The notes: generated by a model from the letters alone, not told the origin. A DNA stretch of 64,000 nt from Pseudomonas hormoni (GCF_018502625.1 NZ_CP075566.1:1555001-1619000); one strand, 5' to 3'. Shown: positions 33,762 to 43,061, counted from the stretch's first letter. Made by a program: numbers and translations.

Positions 33762-34586
33762 ATGAGTACGTTCACCACCCGAGACGGCACCGAGATTTAC
33801 TACAAGGACTGGGGCACCGGTCAGCCCATCGTCTTCAGCCACGGCTGGCCGCTGAACGCCGACAGCTGGGAATCGCAGATGATCTTCCTCGCCTCCAAAG
33901 GCTATCGGGTCATCGCTCACGACCGCCGTGGCCACGGCCGTTCCAGTCAGCCGTGGACCGGCAATGACATGGACACCTACGCCGATGACCTGGCGCAACT
34001 GATCGAGTTGCTGGACCTGAAAGACGCCGTGCTGTTCGGCTTCTCCACCGGCGGTGGCGAAGTGGCGCGTTACATCGGTCGCCACGGTACTGGCCGGGTG
34101 GCCAAGGCCGGGCTGATTTCCTCGGTGCCGCCGCTGATGCTCAAGACCGAAGCCAACCCCGGCGGCTTGCCGATTGAAGTGTTTGACGGCATTCGTCAGG
34201 CCTCCCTGGTCGATCGTTCGCAACTCTACATCGACCTCGCCAGCGGACCGTTCTTCGGCTTCAACAAGCCGGACGCCAAACCATCACAAGGCATGATCGA
34301 CTGGTTCTGGATGCAAGGCATGACCTCCGGCCACAAGAACGCCTATGACTGCATCAAGGCGTTCTCCGAAACCGACTTTACCGAAGACCTGAAGAAATTC
34401 GACGTGCCGACCCTCGTGGTGCACGGCGATGCGGACCAGGTGGTGCCGATCGAAGCCGCCGGCATCGCCTCAGCAAAACTGGTGAAAGGTTCTACCCTGA
34501 AGGTCTACCCCGGCGCGCCCCATGGCTTGACTGACACCCACAAGGATCAGCTCAACGCCGATCTGCTGGCGTTCCTCAAGGGTTGA
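33762..34586 (+). CDS. Alpha/beta hydrolase, non-heme chloroperoxidase type
   Basis: The 274-aa product has the cofactor-free haloperoxidase pattern: [47 protein letters not shown], nucleophile elbow FGFSTGGGE (Ser 95), [11 protein letters not shown] (Asp) and GAPHGL (His). Such enzymes are esterases with perhydrolase side activity, and the natural substrate is usually unknown. AAGGAG lies 7 nt before the start. It forms a probable operon with the flavodoxin gene and ends at a terminator. Confidence 0.93.
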   Translation: MSTFTTRDGTEIYYKDWGTGQPIVFSHGWPLNADSWESQMIFLASKGYRVIAHDRRGHGRSSQPWTGNDMDTYADDLAQLIELLDLKDAVLFGFSTGGGEVARYIGRHGTGRVAKAGLISSVPPLMLKTEANPGGLPIEVFDGIRQASLVDRSQLYIDLASGPFFGFNKPDAKPSQGMIDWFWMQGMTSGHKNAYDCIKAFSETDFTEDLKKFDVPTLVVHGDADQVVPIEAAGIASAKLVKGSTLKVYPGAPHGLTDTHKDQLNADLLAFLKG

Positions 34587-34593
34587 TGCACAC

Positions 34594-34622
34594 CGGCGCG
34601 GGTGTAGATCCGCGCCGTTTTT
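34594..34622 (+). terminator. Intrinsic terminator between hydrolase and catalase genes
   Basis: CGGCGCGG-gtgtagat-CCGCGCCG-TTTTT is a perfect 8-bp stem and T-run. It rules out a catalase start upstream of it and implies partly separate transcription of the catalase gene. Confidence 0.88.
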
Positions 34623-34650
34623 GCTCCTGATGAGCCGATTTTTCGAGTAC

Positions 34651-36099
34651 ATGACCATGAAAAAGCTGACCAACGCCACCGGCGCGCCGGTGGTCGACAA
34701 CCTCAATATCCAGACCGCCGGTCCTCGTGGGCCGGCGCTTTTGCAAGACATCTGGTTGCTGGAAAAACTCGCCCACTTCGACCGCGAACTGATCCCGGAG
34801 CGACGCATGCACGCCAAGGGGGCGGGCGCCTACGGCACGTTTACCGTCACTCATGACATCAGCCGCTACACCAAGGCCAGTATTTTCAGCGCCGTGGGCA
34901 AGGAAACGCCGCTGTTCGTGCGCTTTTCCTCGGTAGCCGGCGAGCGTGGCGCGGCGGATGCCGAGCGCGACATCCGTGGTTTCGCGGTGAAGTTCTATAC
35001 CGCTGAAGGCAACTGGGACATTGTCGGCAACAACACGCCCGTGTTCTTCTTCCGCGACCCGTTGCGTTTCTCCGACCTCAATCACGTGGTCAAGCGCGAC
35101 CCGCGCACCGGCCTTCGTAACGCCACCAGCAACTGGGATTTCTGGACCCTGTTGCCCGAAGCGCTGCACCAGGTGACCATCGTGATGAGCGACCGGGGGA
35201 TTCCCACCAGTTTCCGCCACATGCACGGCTTTGGCAGTCACACCTTCAGCCTGATTGACCGCGACAACAAACGCGTTTGGGTGAAGTTTCACTTTGTCTG
35301 CCAGCAGGGCATCGAGAACCTCTCGGACGCCGAGGCAGAAGCCGTGGTCGGCAAGGATCGCGAAAGCAATCTGCGGGATCTGTACGAAGTCATCGAGCAG
35401 GGCAACTTTCCACGCTGGAAGCTGTGCATTCAGGTGATGGAAGAACAGCAGGCGCTCAACTACCGGCACAACCCGTTCGACCTGACCAAGGTCTGGCCGC
35501 ACGGCGAGTTTCCACTGATTGAAGTGGGCATCATGGAGCTCAACCGCAACGCCGAGAACCACTTCGCCGAGATCGAGCAAGCGGCGTTCTCGCCCGCCAA
35601 CGTGGTGCCGGGCGTGAGCTTCTCGCCGGACCGCATGCTCCAGGCGCGGCTGTTTTCCTACGGCGATGCCCAGCGCTATCGCTTGGGGGTGAACTTCAAT
35701 CACATACCGGTCAACGCACCGCGCTGCCCGGCCCACAGTTACCATCGCGACGGCGCCATGCGCACTGACGGCAACCTGGGTGGCACCGCCAGTTATTTCC
35801 CGAACAGCGTCGGCGAGTGGCAGGATTCGCCGGAACTGGCCGAGCCGCCGCTGCCGCTGGAAGGTTTTGCGCAACACTATGATCATCGGCTGGAAGAGGA
35901 TCATTACGAGCAGCCGGGCAATCTGTTTCGCTTGCTGGACCCGGTGTGTAAACAGTTGCTGTTCGACAACACCGCGCGAGCCATGAATGGCGTGCCGCAG
36001 GCGATTCGTCAGCGCCATATCGACAATTGCACCAAGGCTGATCCGGCGTACGGGTTTGGCGTGGCCGAGGCGTTGGAACGGTTGGTGCCGTTGGTTTAA
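34651..36099 (+). CDS. Monofunctional heme catalase (small-subunit, clade 3)
   Basis: The start is set at [11 protein letters not shown] (34651). ATG 34630 and 34657 are alternatives, and no ribosome site is strong. At about 482 aa it has the normal length for small-subunit catalases. It shows the distal His in [14 protein letters not shown], Asn in [19 protein letters not shown], and the heme-Tyr motif [14 protein letters not shown]. It destroys H2O2 in the cytoplasm. Its place after a flavin reductase and a perhydrolase-like enzyme suggests defence against peroxide made or met in the same conditions. Confidence 0.95.
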   Translation: MTMKKLTNATGAPVVDNLNIQTAGPRGPALLQDIWLLEKLAHFDRELIPERRMHAKGAGAYGTFTVTHDISRYTKASIFSAVGKETPLFVRFSSVAGERGAADAERDIRGFAVKFYTAEGNWDIVGNNTPVFFFRDPLRFSDLNHVVKRDPRTGLRNATSNWDFWTLLPEALHQVTIVMSDRGIPTSFRHMHGFGSHTFSLIDRDNKRVWVKFHFVCQQGIENLSDAEAEAVVGKDRESNLRDLYEVIEQGNFPRWKLCIQVMEEQQALNYRHNPFDLTKVWPHGEFPLIEVGIMELNRNAENHFAEIEQAAFSPANVVPGVSFSPDRMLQARLFSYGDAQRYRLGVNFNHIPVNAPRCPAHSYHRDGAMRTDGNLGGTASYFPNSVGEWQDSPELAEPPLPLEGFAQHYDHRLEEDHYEQPGNLFRLLDPVCKQLLFDNTARAMNGVPQAIRQRHIDNCTKADPAYGFGVAEALERLVPLV

Positions 36100-36118
36100 A
36101 CGATCCTGGCTTGCTCGC

Positions 36119-36250
36119 GATGGCGGTTTCACGGGCGCCTTCGCCGGCAAGCCGTGCTCCTACAGATTTTGTGTGAACCGTTAATGCCGGACATCCAGCC
36201 AACCCGTAGGAGCACGGCTTGCCGGCGAAGGCGCCCGTGAAATCGCCATC
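36119..36250. repeat. Large REP inverted pair
   Basis: Two 45-nt arms (36119-36163 and 36206-36250) are reverse complements with one mismatch. The inner ends read gtgctcctac / gtaggagcac. They lie between the convergent catalase and araC genes and could act as a transcription barrier. Confidence 0.85.
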
Positions 36251-36267
36251 GTCCGCAAGCTGGTCAC

Positions 36268-36684
36268 CTACAGGTTTATGCGGGGGAGGGAACGCACGGC
36301 CCGGCAACGCCACGCAAACGGATTGATGCCTTCGCTACGAGTGAAAATGTGACAGAAATGTGCCTGGTCACAGAAGCCGCATTCGAGGCTGATCTGGGTA
36401 AGACTGAGGTCGGTGTTCTGAATCAGCTGCTTGGCGCGGGCGATGCGCTGGTGGCGAATCCAGTCCTGGGGCGAGAGGCCGGTGCTGCACTTGAACGCGC
36501 GGGAGAAGTGGCTGCGCGAAAGCGCGCAGGCGTGGGCCAGTTCGGTCACTTCCAGGGTTTCACCCAGACGTTCGAGGATCAGTTGCTTGGCCAGGTTTTC
36601 GCGCCACGGGGTCAGGCCGCCCGTATTTTTCTTTGGCGTTTCAGTGGCGGTCACGCAGGCGACGTTTTGCTGAGAATGAGCCAT
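36268..36684 (-). CDS. Small AraC-type regulator (DNA-binding domain only)
   Basis: The 138-aa protein consists almost entirely of the AraC two-HTH domain (EVTELAHACALSRSHFSRAF, LSLTQISLECGFCDQAHFCH) with a short N-terminal tail and no ligand domain. In this it is like SoxS or MarA in size. Such proteins act by abundance, so its own transcription is the likely control point. A copy of the 21-nt motif shared with the flavodoxin region lies 55-77 bp upstream. Confidence 0.9.
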   Translation of the reverse strand: MAHSQQNVACVTATETPKKNTGGLTPWRENLAKQLILERLGETLEVTELAHACALSRSHFSRAFKCSTGLSPQDWIRHQRIARAKQLIQNTDLSLTQISLECGFCDQAHFCHIFTRSEGINPFAWRCRAVRSLPRINL

Positions 36685-36740
36685 GACAGATGTCCGTGTC
36701 GGTGAGCGTCATTCTTGGGCGCGAGTGCTCTGGCCGGCGA

Positions 36741-36761
36741 GTTAAACGTTGTTAATTTCGT
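36741..36761 (-). promoter_or_regulatory. Shared 21-nt motif, copy 2
   Basis: Read on the minus strand this is the same AATTAACAACGTTTAACTCG sequence as at 33013-33033. It lies upstream of the araC gene in the same relative orientation. The gap 36685-36957 also holds the divergent lysR leader, and no gene is seen in it. Confidence 0.5.
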
Positions 36762-36957
36762 CTGTGCGCAGTTAAGGACAACCGTGCCAACTCAGCACAT
36801 TGCTGCAATTTTCAGGGTGCGGGTCCTGTGCATGATTAACGTTATGTGGCGGTCCTGTACTTCCAATGGGTGCCGGTCGAATACGGCCCCTACAAACGAG
36901 CGGCGAAAGTCCCGCTGATCGAGTAAAGTCCGATGCCCTCCCAAGGAAACCGTGCCT

Positions 36958-37878
36958 ATGAACCGTAATGATCTGCGCCGCGTCGACATGAACCTGTTGG
37001 TGATTTTCGAGGCGTTGATGTTCGAAAAGAACCTGACCCGCGTCGCTGAAAAACTGTTCATGGGGCAACCGGCGGTGAGTGCTGCGCTGGGACGGCTGCG
37101 GGATTTGTTCGATGATCCGTTGTTGCTGCGCAACGGTCGCGGCATGGAGCCTACGGGGCGGGCGCTGGCGATTCTCAAGGAGTTGCAGCCGGCGATGGAT
37201 GTCATTTCCGGGGCGGTCAGCCGGGCGAAGGAATTCGATCCGACGACAAGCTGCGATGTGTTTCGCATTGGCCTGTCGGACGATGCCGAGTTCGGGTTGT
37301 TTCCGCCGTTGCTGCGGCAGCTGCAGGAAGAGGCGCCGGGGATCGTCGTTGTGGTGCGTCGCGCCAATTATCTGCTGATGCCGGCGTTGCTGGCCTCGGG
37401 GGAAATTTCTGTGGGGGTGAGCTACACCACGGATTTGCCGGCGAATGCCAAGTGCAAGAAGTTGCGGGACATTCCGTGCAAGGTGCTGCGGGGTGATAAA
37501 CGGCCGGGGGTGCTGACGCTTGACGAGTACTGTGAACGGCCTCATGCGATGGTGTCGTTCTCTGGTGATTTGAGCGGCAATATCGATTTGGATCTGGCCA
37601 AGATCGGGCGGAGTCGGCGGGTGGTGCTGGGGGTTCCGCAGTTCAGTGGGTTGCGGGCGTTGCTGGCCGGGACCGAGATGGTTGCCACGGTGCCGGATTA
37701 TGCGGCGTGTGCGTTGGTTGAGGGGTGTGGTTTGCGGGCCGAGGATCCGCCGTTTCCGATTGAGGCGGCGCAGTTGTCGATGGCCTGGAGTGGGGTGCAT
37801 GACAATGATCCGGCGGAGCGGTGGTTGCGGTCTCGCATTGGTGAGTTCATGTCCAGGCCTTTGCCGATTGTGGGGTGA
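36958..37878 (+). CDS. LysR family regulator (306 aa)
   Basis: ATG 36958 is chosen; GTG 36952, nearer the AAGGA, is possible. The N-terminus, NDLRRVDMNLLVIFEALMFE, and HTH LFMGQPAVSAALGRLRDLFD are of the NodD/LeuO-like LysR branch. The effector domain includes FRIGLSDDAEFGLFPPLLRQ and GVSYTTDLPANAKCKKLRDI. It lies between the catalase/araC genes and the DoxX operon. The target is uncertain. Confidence 0.9.
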   Translation: MNRNDLRRVDMNLLVIFEALMFEKNLTRVAEKLFMGQPAVSAALGRLRDLFDDPLLLRNGRGMEPTGRALAILKELQPAMDVISGAVSRAKEFDPTTSCDVFRIGLSDDAEFGLFPPLLRQLQEEAPGIVVVVRRANYLLMPALLASGEISVGVSYTTDLPANAKCKKLRDIPCKVLRGDKRPGVLTLDEYCERPHAMVSFSGDLSGNIDLDLAKIGRSRRVVLGVPQFSGLRALLAGTEMVATVPDYAACALVEGCGLRAEDPPFPIEAAQLSMAWSGVHDNDPAERWLRSRIGEFMSRPLPIVG

Positions 37879-38276
37879 ACGTGGCGGCCTTCGGGCCGAC
37901 CAGGTTCTTGCTGATTGAGTACATATCCATTTCTGCGGTAACGGCGACTTAGGGTTTCGCCCTTACGGCGACTCACTTTTTTTTCAAACGCCAAAAAAAA
38001 GTAAGCAAAAAAAGGCTCGCCCCGAGCGTCCGGCCCCTCGCTAAGGCTCGGCGTTCCTTCGCTCCGGTATTCATCCGGGGACACTGCCCGCAGGTTGGCT
38101 TCGCGACGACCTACATGCAGCGTGTTCGACTGCGTCGAACGGCGCTGCGCGCCACTCCCCGGATGAACACCTCCACTCAGCCTCCCGAAGGGGCGGGTGG
38201 ATCAAGATCAAGAGCTGCAGGCGAGCTAACGCTCGGCCTGATGAGTGGTGAAAAGCGGGTGTACGCCGGTCAGCTT
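37879..38276. repeat. Non-coding Pseudomonas-type intergenic element
   Basis: No gene is supported. The stretch holds catatccatttctgcggtaa, a TTAGGGTTTCGCCCTTACGG segment, poly-T and poly-A tracts around CGCCAAAAAAAAGTAAGC and a CCGGCCCCTCGCTAAGGCTC segment. From memory this combination recurs between genes in many Pseudomonas and is sometimes annotated as spurious DUF1534-like frames. I have not verified that here. Confidence 0.45.
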
Positions 38277-39165
38277 TTGTAGGCGCCGGCTTGCCAGCGA
38301 AGGCGGCCTGACAGCCGACCTATCCCTCCCAGATGTTCGCTGACCCCCGTGGGAGCTGGCCTGCCAGCGATGGCGGCCTGCCAGCCAACCTGTTCTCGCG
38401 GATGTACCGAAATCCCTGTGGGAGCTGGCTTGCCAGCGAAGGCGGCCTGACAGCCGACCTGTTCTCGCGGATGTACCGAAATCCCTGTGGGAGTTGGCCT
38501 GCCAGCGATGGCGGCCTGACAGCCGACCTGTTCTCGCAGATGTACCGAAATCCCTGTGGGAGCTGGCCTGCCAGCGATAGCGCCCTGACAACCGACCTGT
38601 TCTCGCGGATGTACCGAAATCCCTGTGGGAGCTGGCTTGCCAGCGATGGCGGCCTGCCAGCCAACCTGTTCTCGCGGATGTACCGAAATCCCTGTGGGAG
38701 CTGGCCTGCCAGCGATAGCGCCCTGACAACCGACCTGTTCTCGCGGATGTACCGAAATCCCCGTGGGAGCTGGCTTGCCAACGATGGCGGCCTGCCAGCC
38801 AACCTGTTCTCGCGGATGTACCGAAATCCCTGTGGGAGCTGGCCTGCCAGCGATAGCGCCCTGACAACCAACCTGTTCTCGCGGATGTACCGAAATCCCT
38901 GTGGGAGCTGGCCTGCCAGCGATAGCGCCCTGACAACCGACCTGTTCTCGCGGATGTACCGAAATCCCTGTGGGAGCTGGCTTGCCAGCGAAGGCGGCCT
39001 GACAGCCGACCTGTTCTCGCGGATGTACCGAAATCCCTGTGGGAGCTGGCCTGCCAGCGATAGCGCCCTGACAACCAACCCGATGTCCGCCGATGCCCCC
39101 GATTCCTGTGGGAGCTGGCTTGCCAGCGATGGCGGTGTGCCAGTCAATACCACTTTCAATGACTC
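38277..39165. repeat. Tandem array of 13 REP units with 69-bp period
   Basis: The anchor gccagcga (one copy ccaacga) begins at 38293, 38363, 38432, 38501, 38570, 38639, 38708, 38777, 38846, 38915, 38984, 39053 and 39122. The spacing is 69 bp except for one 70. Each unit joins a REP core (gggagctggcttgccagcga) to a conserved linker (tgttctcgcggatgtaccga). Three subtypes alternate: gatggcggcctgccagccaa, gatagcgccctgacaaccga and gaaggcggcctgacagccga. Because 69 is divisible by 3, several frames stay open through the array. These are not taken as genes. Confidence 0.95.
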
Positions 39166-39336
39166 ACCGCCTTCGAGAACCCGCTAGCTCCCACAGGGGA
39201 TCTTCAGTGCGCGGTGGATTAGCGACGCCAATCAAAAAGAGCACGTACATTCAATTTTCCCCATCCCCACACCGGCACTATCAAACGAGGTCCCGGCGTA
39301 TTGATGCCGGTGGTTTTTCATTTGTGCAGGTATCCC

Positions 39337-39753
39337 ATGAACGTTTCGCGATGGAATGAACGGGCTGAGGACGTCGGGCTGTTTTTTTTGCGGGTCAGCG
39401 GCGGTTTGTTTCTGCTGTGGGTGCACGGTCTGCCGAAGCTGCTTAACTACAGCGCTCAACTGCAAGTCATAGAAGACCCTTTTCACCTGGGCGCAAACGT
39501 CACGCTGATGCTGGCGATTTTTTCCGAGGTGTTGTGTCCGCTGTTAATCATTTTTGGGGTGTTGGTGCGTCTGGCGTGCCTGCCGATTCTGTGTTTGCTG
39601 TGGGTCGCGTTGCTGGTTGTGCACCCGCAATGGAGCCTCGATGAAGGGCAGTTCGGCTGGCTGCTGTTGATACTGTTCACCAGCATTCTTATCGCCGGGC
39701 CGGGACGGCTGGCGCTCAATGTCCGATTCGCCGGAGCTTTGCGTTATGCCTGA
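39337..39753 (+). CDS. DoxX family membrane protein
   Basis: The start is set at MNVSRWNERAEDVGLFFLRV (39337). The 138-aa protein has four hydrophobic segments and the DoxX pattern FFLRVSGGLFLLWVHGLPKL. Then come LAIFSEVLCPLLIIFGVLVR, CLLWVALLVVHPQW and LLLILFTSILIAGPGRLALN. DoxX proteins sit in the inner membrane and often accompany oxidoreductases. Its stop overlaps the next gene by 8 bp. Confidence 0.9.
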   Translation: MNVSRWNERAEDVGLFFLRVSGGLFLLWVHGLPKLLNYSAQLQVIEDPFHLGANVTLMLAIFSEVLCPLLIIFGVLVRLACLPILCLLWVALLVVHPQWSLDEGQFGWLLLILFTSILIAGPGRLALNVRFAGALRYA

Positions 39754-40336
39754 ATCCAATCGTTTTGAGGAAGTCGTGACCCTGGTTATCAAGCATCGGG
39801 TCAAGGCCGGTTTTGAAGTGCCCTATGAAGCCTGGTTGCGCAACATTGTCAGCATTGCCGGGCAGCAGGAAGGGCACTTGGGCGTCGACGTGATTCGCGG
39901 CAAAAGCGCCGGGCTCGACCTGTACACCTGCGTGCTGCGCTTTTGTTCCACCGAAACGATGCAGCGCTGGCTCGATTCGCCGCAACGGCTGGAACTGGTC
40001 AACGAAGCCACGCCGATGCTGGCGGACGGTGACCAGACCGAGGTCAATCCGGTCAACGAATTCTGGTTCGCCCCGCAGGCTGAAACCAGTTCACCGCCGC
40101 CGCGCTGGAAGCAGGCCGTGGTGACGTTGTTGGTGATTCTGCCGCACACCTTGCTGGTGCCACTGATTTGGGGACCGCTGTTGCAGCTCAATGCCGTTCT
40201 CTCGAATTACGTGGTCGCCACGTTTCTGATCACGCTGACCATCGTCGTCTCGGTGGTGTACCTGTTCATGCCGATGGCGACACGGTTGTTCGCGCCTTGG
40301 CTGTCTTCTTCCACTCAGCCAAAGGAAACGCGATGA
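39746..40336 (+). CDS. ABM-domain protein with C-terminal membrane helices
   Basis: The 196-aa protein begins inside the doxX gene (MPESNRFEEVVTLVIKHRVK). Residues 8-~110 are an antibiotic-biosynthesis-monooxygenase fold (AGQQEGHLGVDVIRG, LYTCVLRFCSTETMQRWLDS). Residues ~130-185 form two transmembrane helices (VVTLLVILPHTLLVPLIWGP, YVVATFLITLTIVVSVVYLF). This ABM-plus-TM layout is a known subgroup without a settled role. It overlaps the amidohydrolase start by 4 bp (ATGA). Confidence 0.88.
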   Translation: MPESNRFEEVVTLVIKHRVKAGFEVPYEAWLRNIVSIAGQQEGHLGVDVIRGKSAGLDLYTCVLRFCSTETMQRWLDSPQRLELVNEATPMLADGDQTEVNPVNEFWFAPQAETSSPPPRWKQAVVTLLVILPHTLLVPLIWGPLLQLNAVLSNYVVATFLITLTIVVSVVYLFMPMATRLFAPWLSSSTQPKETR

Positions 40337-42171
40337 ACGCCGATCTGATTCTGTTCAATGGCCAATTTCATACCGTTGACCGTGAAAACCCGCTCGCCAG
40401 TGCCGTGGCCATCAGCGACGGTCGTTTCGTCGCGGTCGGCACTGACGCCGAAGCCATGGCCCTGCGCGGTTCCGGCACCCAGGTCATCGACCTCAAGGGC
40501 CGTTGCGTCATTCCCGGCCTCAACGACTCGCACCTGCACCTGATCCGTGGCGGTTTGAACTACAACCTCGAACTGCGCTGGGAAGGCGTGCCGTCGCTGG
40601 CCGACGCCTTGCGCATGCTCAAGGATCAGGCCGACCGCACGCCAACGCCGCAATGGGTGCGCGTGGTCGGTGGCTGGAACGAATTCCAGTTCGCCGAAAA
40701 GCGCATGCCGACCCTCGAAGAACTCAACCAGGCCGCGCCGGATACGCCGGTGTTTGTGCTGCATCTGTATGACCGCGCCTTGCTCAACCGCGCCGCGTTG
40801 CGCGTGGCCGGCTACACCCGCAACACGCCGAACCCGCCGGGTGGCGAGATTGTGCGCGATGCCAACGGTGAGCCGACCGGCATGTTGGTCGCGCGACCGA
40901 ACGCGATGATTTTGTACTCGACCCTGGCCAAAGGGCCGAAGTTGCCGCTGGAATATCAGGTCAACTCGACCCGTCAGTTCATGCGCGAGCTCAACCGTCT
41001 CGGCCTGACCAGTGCCATCGACGCCGGCGGCGGTTTCCAGAATTATCCGGACGATTACCAGGTGATCGAGCAGTTGGCCAAAGACCAGCAACTGACCATT
41101 CGCATCGCCTACAACCTGTTCACCCAGAAGCCCAAGGAGGAGCTGACGGACTTCAAGAACTGGACCAGCAGCGTCACCCTGCATCAGGGCGATGATTACC
41201 TGCGGCACAACGGCGCCGGGGAAATGCTGGTGTTCTCGGCAGCGGATTTCGAGGACTTCCTCGAGCCGCGCCCGGACCTGCCGCAAACCATGGAAGACGA
41301 GTTGGAACCGGTGGTCCGCCACCTCGTCGAGCAGCGATGGCCGTTCCGTTTGCACGCCACGTACAACGAATCCATCAGCCGCATGCTCGACGTGTTCGAG
41401 AAGGTCAACCGCGACATTCCGTTCAATGGGTTGCCGTGGTTTTTTGACCACGCGGAAACCATCACGCCGCAGAACATCGAGCGGGTGAGGGCGTTGGGCG
41501 GCGGCATTGCGATTCAGGATCGCATGGCGTTTCAGGGCGAGTATTTCGTCGAGCGTTACGGCGCCAAGGCTGCTGAAGCCACGCCGCCGATCAAGCGCAT
41601 GTTGGCCGAAGGCGTGCCGGTCGGCGCCGGCACCGATGCCACGCGAGTGTCCAGCTACAACCCCTGGACCTCGCTGTACTGGATGGTCAGCGGCCGAACC
41701 GTCGGTGGCCTGGAGCTGCACGCCGAGGGGCTGTCCCGTCAAACCGCGCTGGAACTGTTTACCCACGGCAGCGCCTGGTTCTCTTCCGAACAGGGCAAGA
41801 AAGGCATGATCAAGGTCGGCCAACTGGCTGACGTCGCGGCCCTGAGCGCGGATTTTTTCAGCGTCGACGAAGAAGCGATCAAGTGGATCGAATCGGTGTT
41901 GACCGTGGTCGGCGGCAAGGTGGTGTACGCCGCCGGTGATTTTGAAAAACTCGGGCCGGCCAGCGTACCGGTGCTGCCGGACTGGTCGCCGGTGGTGAAG
42001 GTGCCGGGTCACTGGCGCCCGACGTCGCCGATGCAGGCGCAGGTTCACCATTGCAGCGGACCGTGCGGCGTGCACTCCCACAGCCATGAAAAGGCGCGTT
42101 TGTCGAATGCGCCGGTCAGCGATTTCGCGGGTTTCTGGGGTGCCTTTGGCTGCTCGTGCTTCGCGTTCTGA
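40333..42171 (+). CDS. Amidohydrolase 3 family protein (YtcJ-like), Cys/His-rich tail
   Basis: The start is set at MNADLILFNGQFHTVDRENP (40333). The 612-aa protein has the family beginning, the first metal pair in PGLNDSHLHLIRGG, AIDAGGGFQNYPDDY, a probable further ligand in PWFFDHAETITPQN, VGAGTDATRVSSYNPW near the end of the barrel, and KVGQLADVAALSADFF. After residue ~565 an unusual tail carries HHCSGPCGVHSHSHE and GAFGCSCFAF. It should hydrolyse an amide or similar bond in an unidentified compound. It is coupled to the ABM gene. Confidence 0.92.
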   Translation: MNADLILFNGQFHTVDRENPLASAVAISDGRFVAVGTDAEAMALRGSGTQVIDLKGRCVIPGLNDSHLHLIRGGLNYNLELRWEGVPSLADALRMLKDQADRTPTPQWVRVVGGWNEFQFAEKRMPTLEELNQAAPDTPVFVLHLYDRALLNRAALRVAGYTRNTPNPPGGEIVRDANGEPTGMLVARPNAMILYSTLAKGPKLPLEYQVNSTRQFMRELNRLGLTSAIDAGGGFQNYPDDYQVIEQLAKDQQLTIRIAYNLFTQKPKEELTDFKNWTSSVTLHQGDDYLRHNGAGEMLVFSAADFEDFLEPRPDLPQTMEDELEPVVRHLVEQRWPFRLHATYNESISRMLDVFEKVNRDIPFNGLPWFFDHAETITPQNIERVRALGGGIAIQDRMAFQGEYFVERYGAKAAEATPPIKRMLAEGVPVGAGTDATRVSSYNPWTSLYWMVSGRTVGGLELHAEGLSRQTALELFTHGSAWFSSEQGKKGMIKVGQLADVAALSADFFSVDEEAIKWIESVLTVVGGKVVYAAGDFEKLGPASVPVLPDWSPVVKVPGHWRPTSPMQAQVHHCSGPCGVHSHSHEKARLSNAPVSDFAGFWGAFGCSCFAF

Positions 42172-42240
42172 CGATCACAAAAAGCGCCGATGCCGCGGTG
42201 TCGGCGCCTTATGTAACACCCATCCATCGAGGAGCTTCAC

Positions 42241-42867
42241 ATGAGCAACGTTCCGTACAAACGCCTGAATAAAGACGATGCAGTTGTCCTGTTGGTCGAC
42301 CACCAGACCGGTCTGATCTCGCTGGTTCAGGATTTCTCGCCGAACGAATTCAAGAACAACGTGCTGGCCCTGGGTGACGTGGCCAAGTTCTTCAAACTGC
42401 CGACCATCCTCACCACCAGCTTCGAAAACGGCCCGAACGGCCCGATGGTTCCGGAATTGAAAGAGCAGTTCCCGGACGCGCCGTACATCCCGCGTCCAGG
42501 CCAGATCAACGCCTGGGACAACGAAGATTTCGTCAAGGCCGTCAAAGCCACCGGCCGCAAGCAACTGATCATCGCCGGTGTAGTGACTGATGTTTGCGTG
42601 ACGTTCCCGACGCTGTCGGCACTGGCTGAAGGGTTTGAAGTGTTCGTGGTGACCGACGCTTCGGGCACCTTCAACGAAACCGTGCAACAGGCAGCCTGGG
42701 CGCGCATGGCGGCAGCCGGTGCTCAACTGGTCAACTGGTTCTCGGTAGCCTGCGAGCTGCAGGGCGACTGGCGCAACGACATGGAAGGCCTGGCGAACCT
42801 GCTGTCGCCGCGCATTCCGAACTACCGCAATCTGATGAACAGCTATTCGGTGCTGACGTCGAAGTAA
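42241..42867 (+). CDS. Isochorismatase-family hydrolase (YcaC-like)
   Basis: The 208-aa product has the cysteine hydrolase triad: Asp in VVLLVDHQTGLI, Lys in the ...VKATGRKQLIIAG region and Cys in GVVTDVCVTFP. Its length and ASGTFNETVQQAAWARMAAA match YcaC. These enzymes form octamers or double rings, and the substrate of YcaC is unknown. A good AGGAG (GAGGAGCTTCAC) precedes the ATG. It is the last gene of the DoxX-ABM-amidohydrolase run, 69 bp after the amidohydrolase gene. Confidence 0.93.
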   Translation: MSNVPYKRLNKDDAVVLLVDHQTGLISLVQDFSPNEFKNNVLALGDVAKFFKLPTILTTSFENGPNGPMVPELKEQFPDAPYIPRPGQINAWDNEDFVKAVKATGRKQLIIAGVVTDVCVTFPTLSALAEGFEVFVVTDASGTFNETVQQAAWARMAAAGAQLVNWFSVACELQGDWRNDMEGLANLLSPRIPNYRNLMNSYSVLTSK

Positions 42868-42881
42868 GCCCCACCACCCAT

Positions 42882-42913
42882 AAAAATGCCCGCCAATGTG
42901 CGGGCATTTTTTT
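42882..42913 (+). terminator. Intrinsic terminator after the YcaC-like gene
   Basis: AAAAATGCCCGC-caatgt-GCGGGCATTTTTTT forms a strong hairpin with a T-run and closes the DoxX-to-YcaC operon. Confidence 0.9.
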
Positions 42914-42931
42914 GTCTGAATCACCCCATTC

Positions 42932-43046
42932 TGTGGCGAGGGAGCTTGCTCCCGCTTGAGTGCGCAGCACTCACAAAATTTGCATAGATGCGAAGTTTTT
43001 GGGGCCGCTTCGCAGCCCAGCGGGAGCAAGCTCCCTCGCCACAAAA
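42932..43046. repeat. 115-bp REP-bounded repeat, copy 1
   Basis: tgtggcgagggagcttgctc and its inverse bound a 115-bp unit with an inner gtgcgcagcactcacaaaat. It is identical to 44551-44665 except for one base (catAga / catTga) and has the same orientation. Confidence 0.95.
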
Positions 43047-43061
43047 GGCCCCTCAATAAAG

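Noticed and set aside
38277..39165. Possible CRISPR array
   Set aside because: The whole 69-bp unit is conserved, not only a short repeat between unique spacers. The unit contains a REP hairpin and no cas genes are near.
38226..39187. Three open frames of ~280 codons with 23-residue repeats
   Set aside because: All arise from the 69-bp REP array, whose period is divisible by 3. Both strands are open at once, and REP sequence is found elsewhere between genes.
40168..40332. Longer start for the amidohydrolase
   Set aside because: The extra 55 residues are out-of-frame reading of the ABM gene. The family start MNADLILFNGQ overlaps that gene's stop as ATGA.
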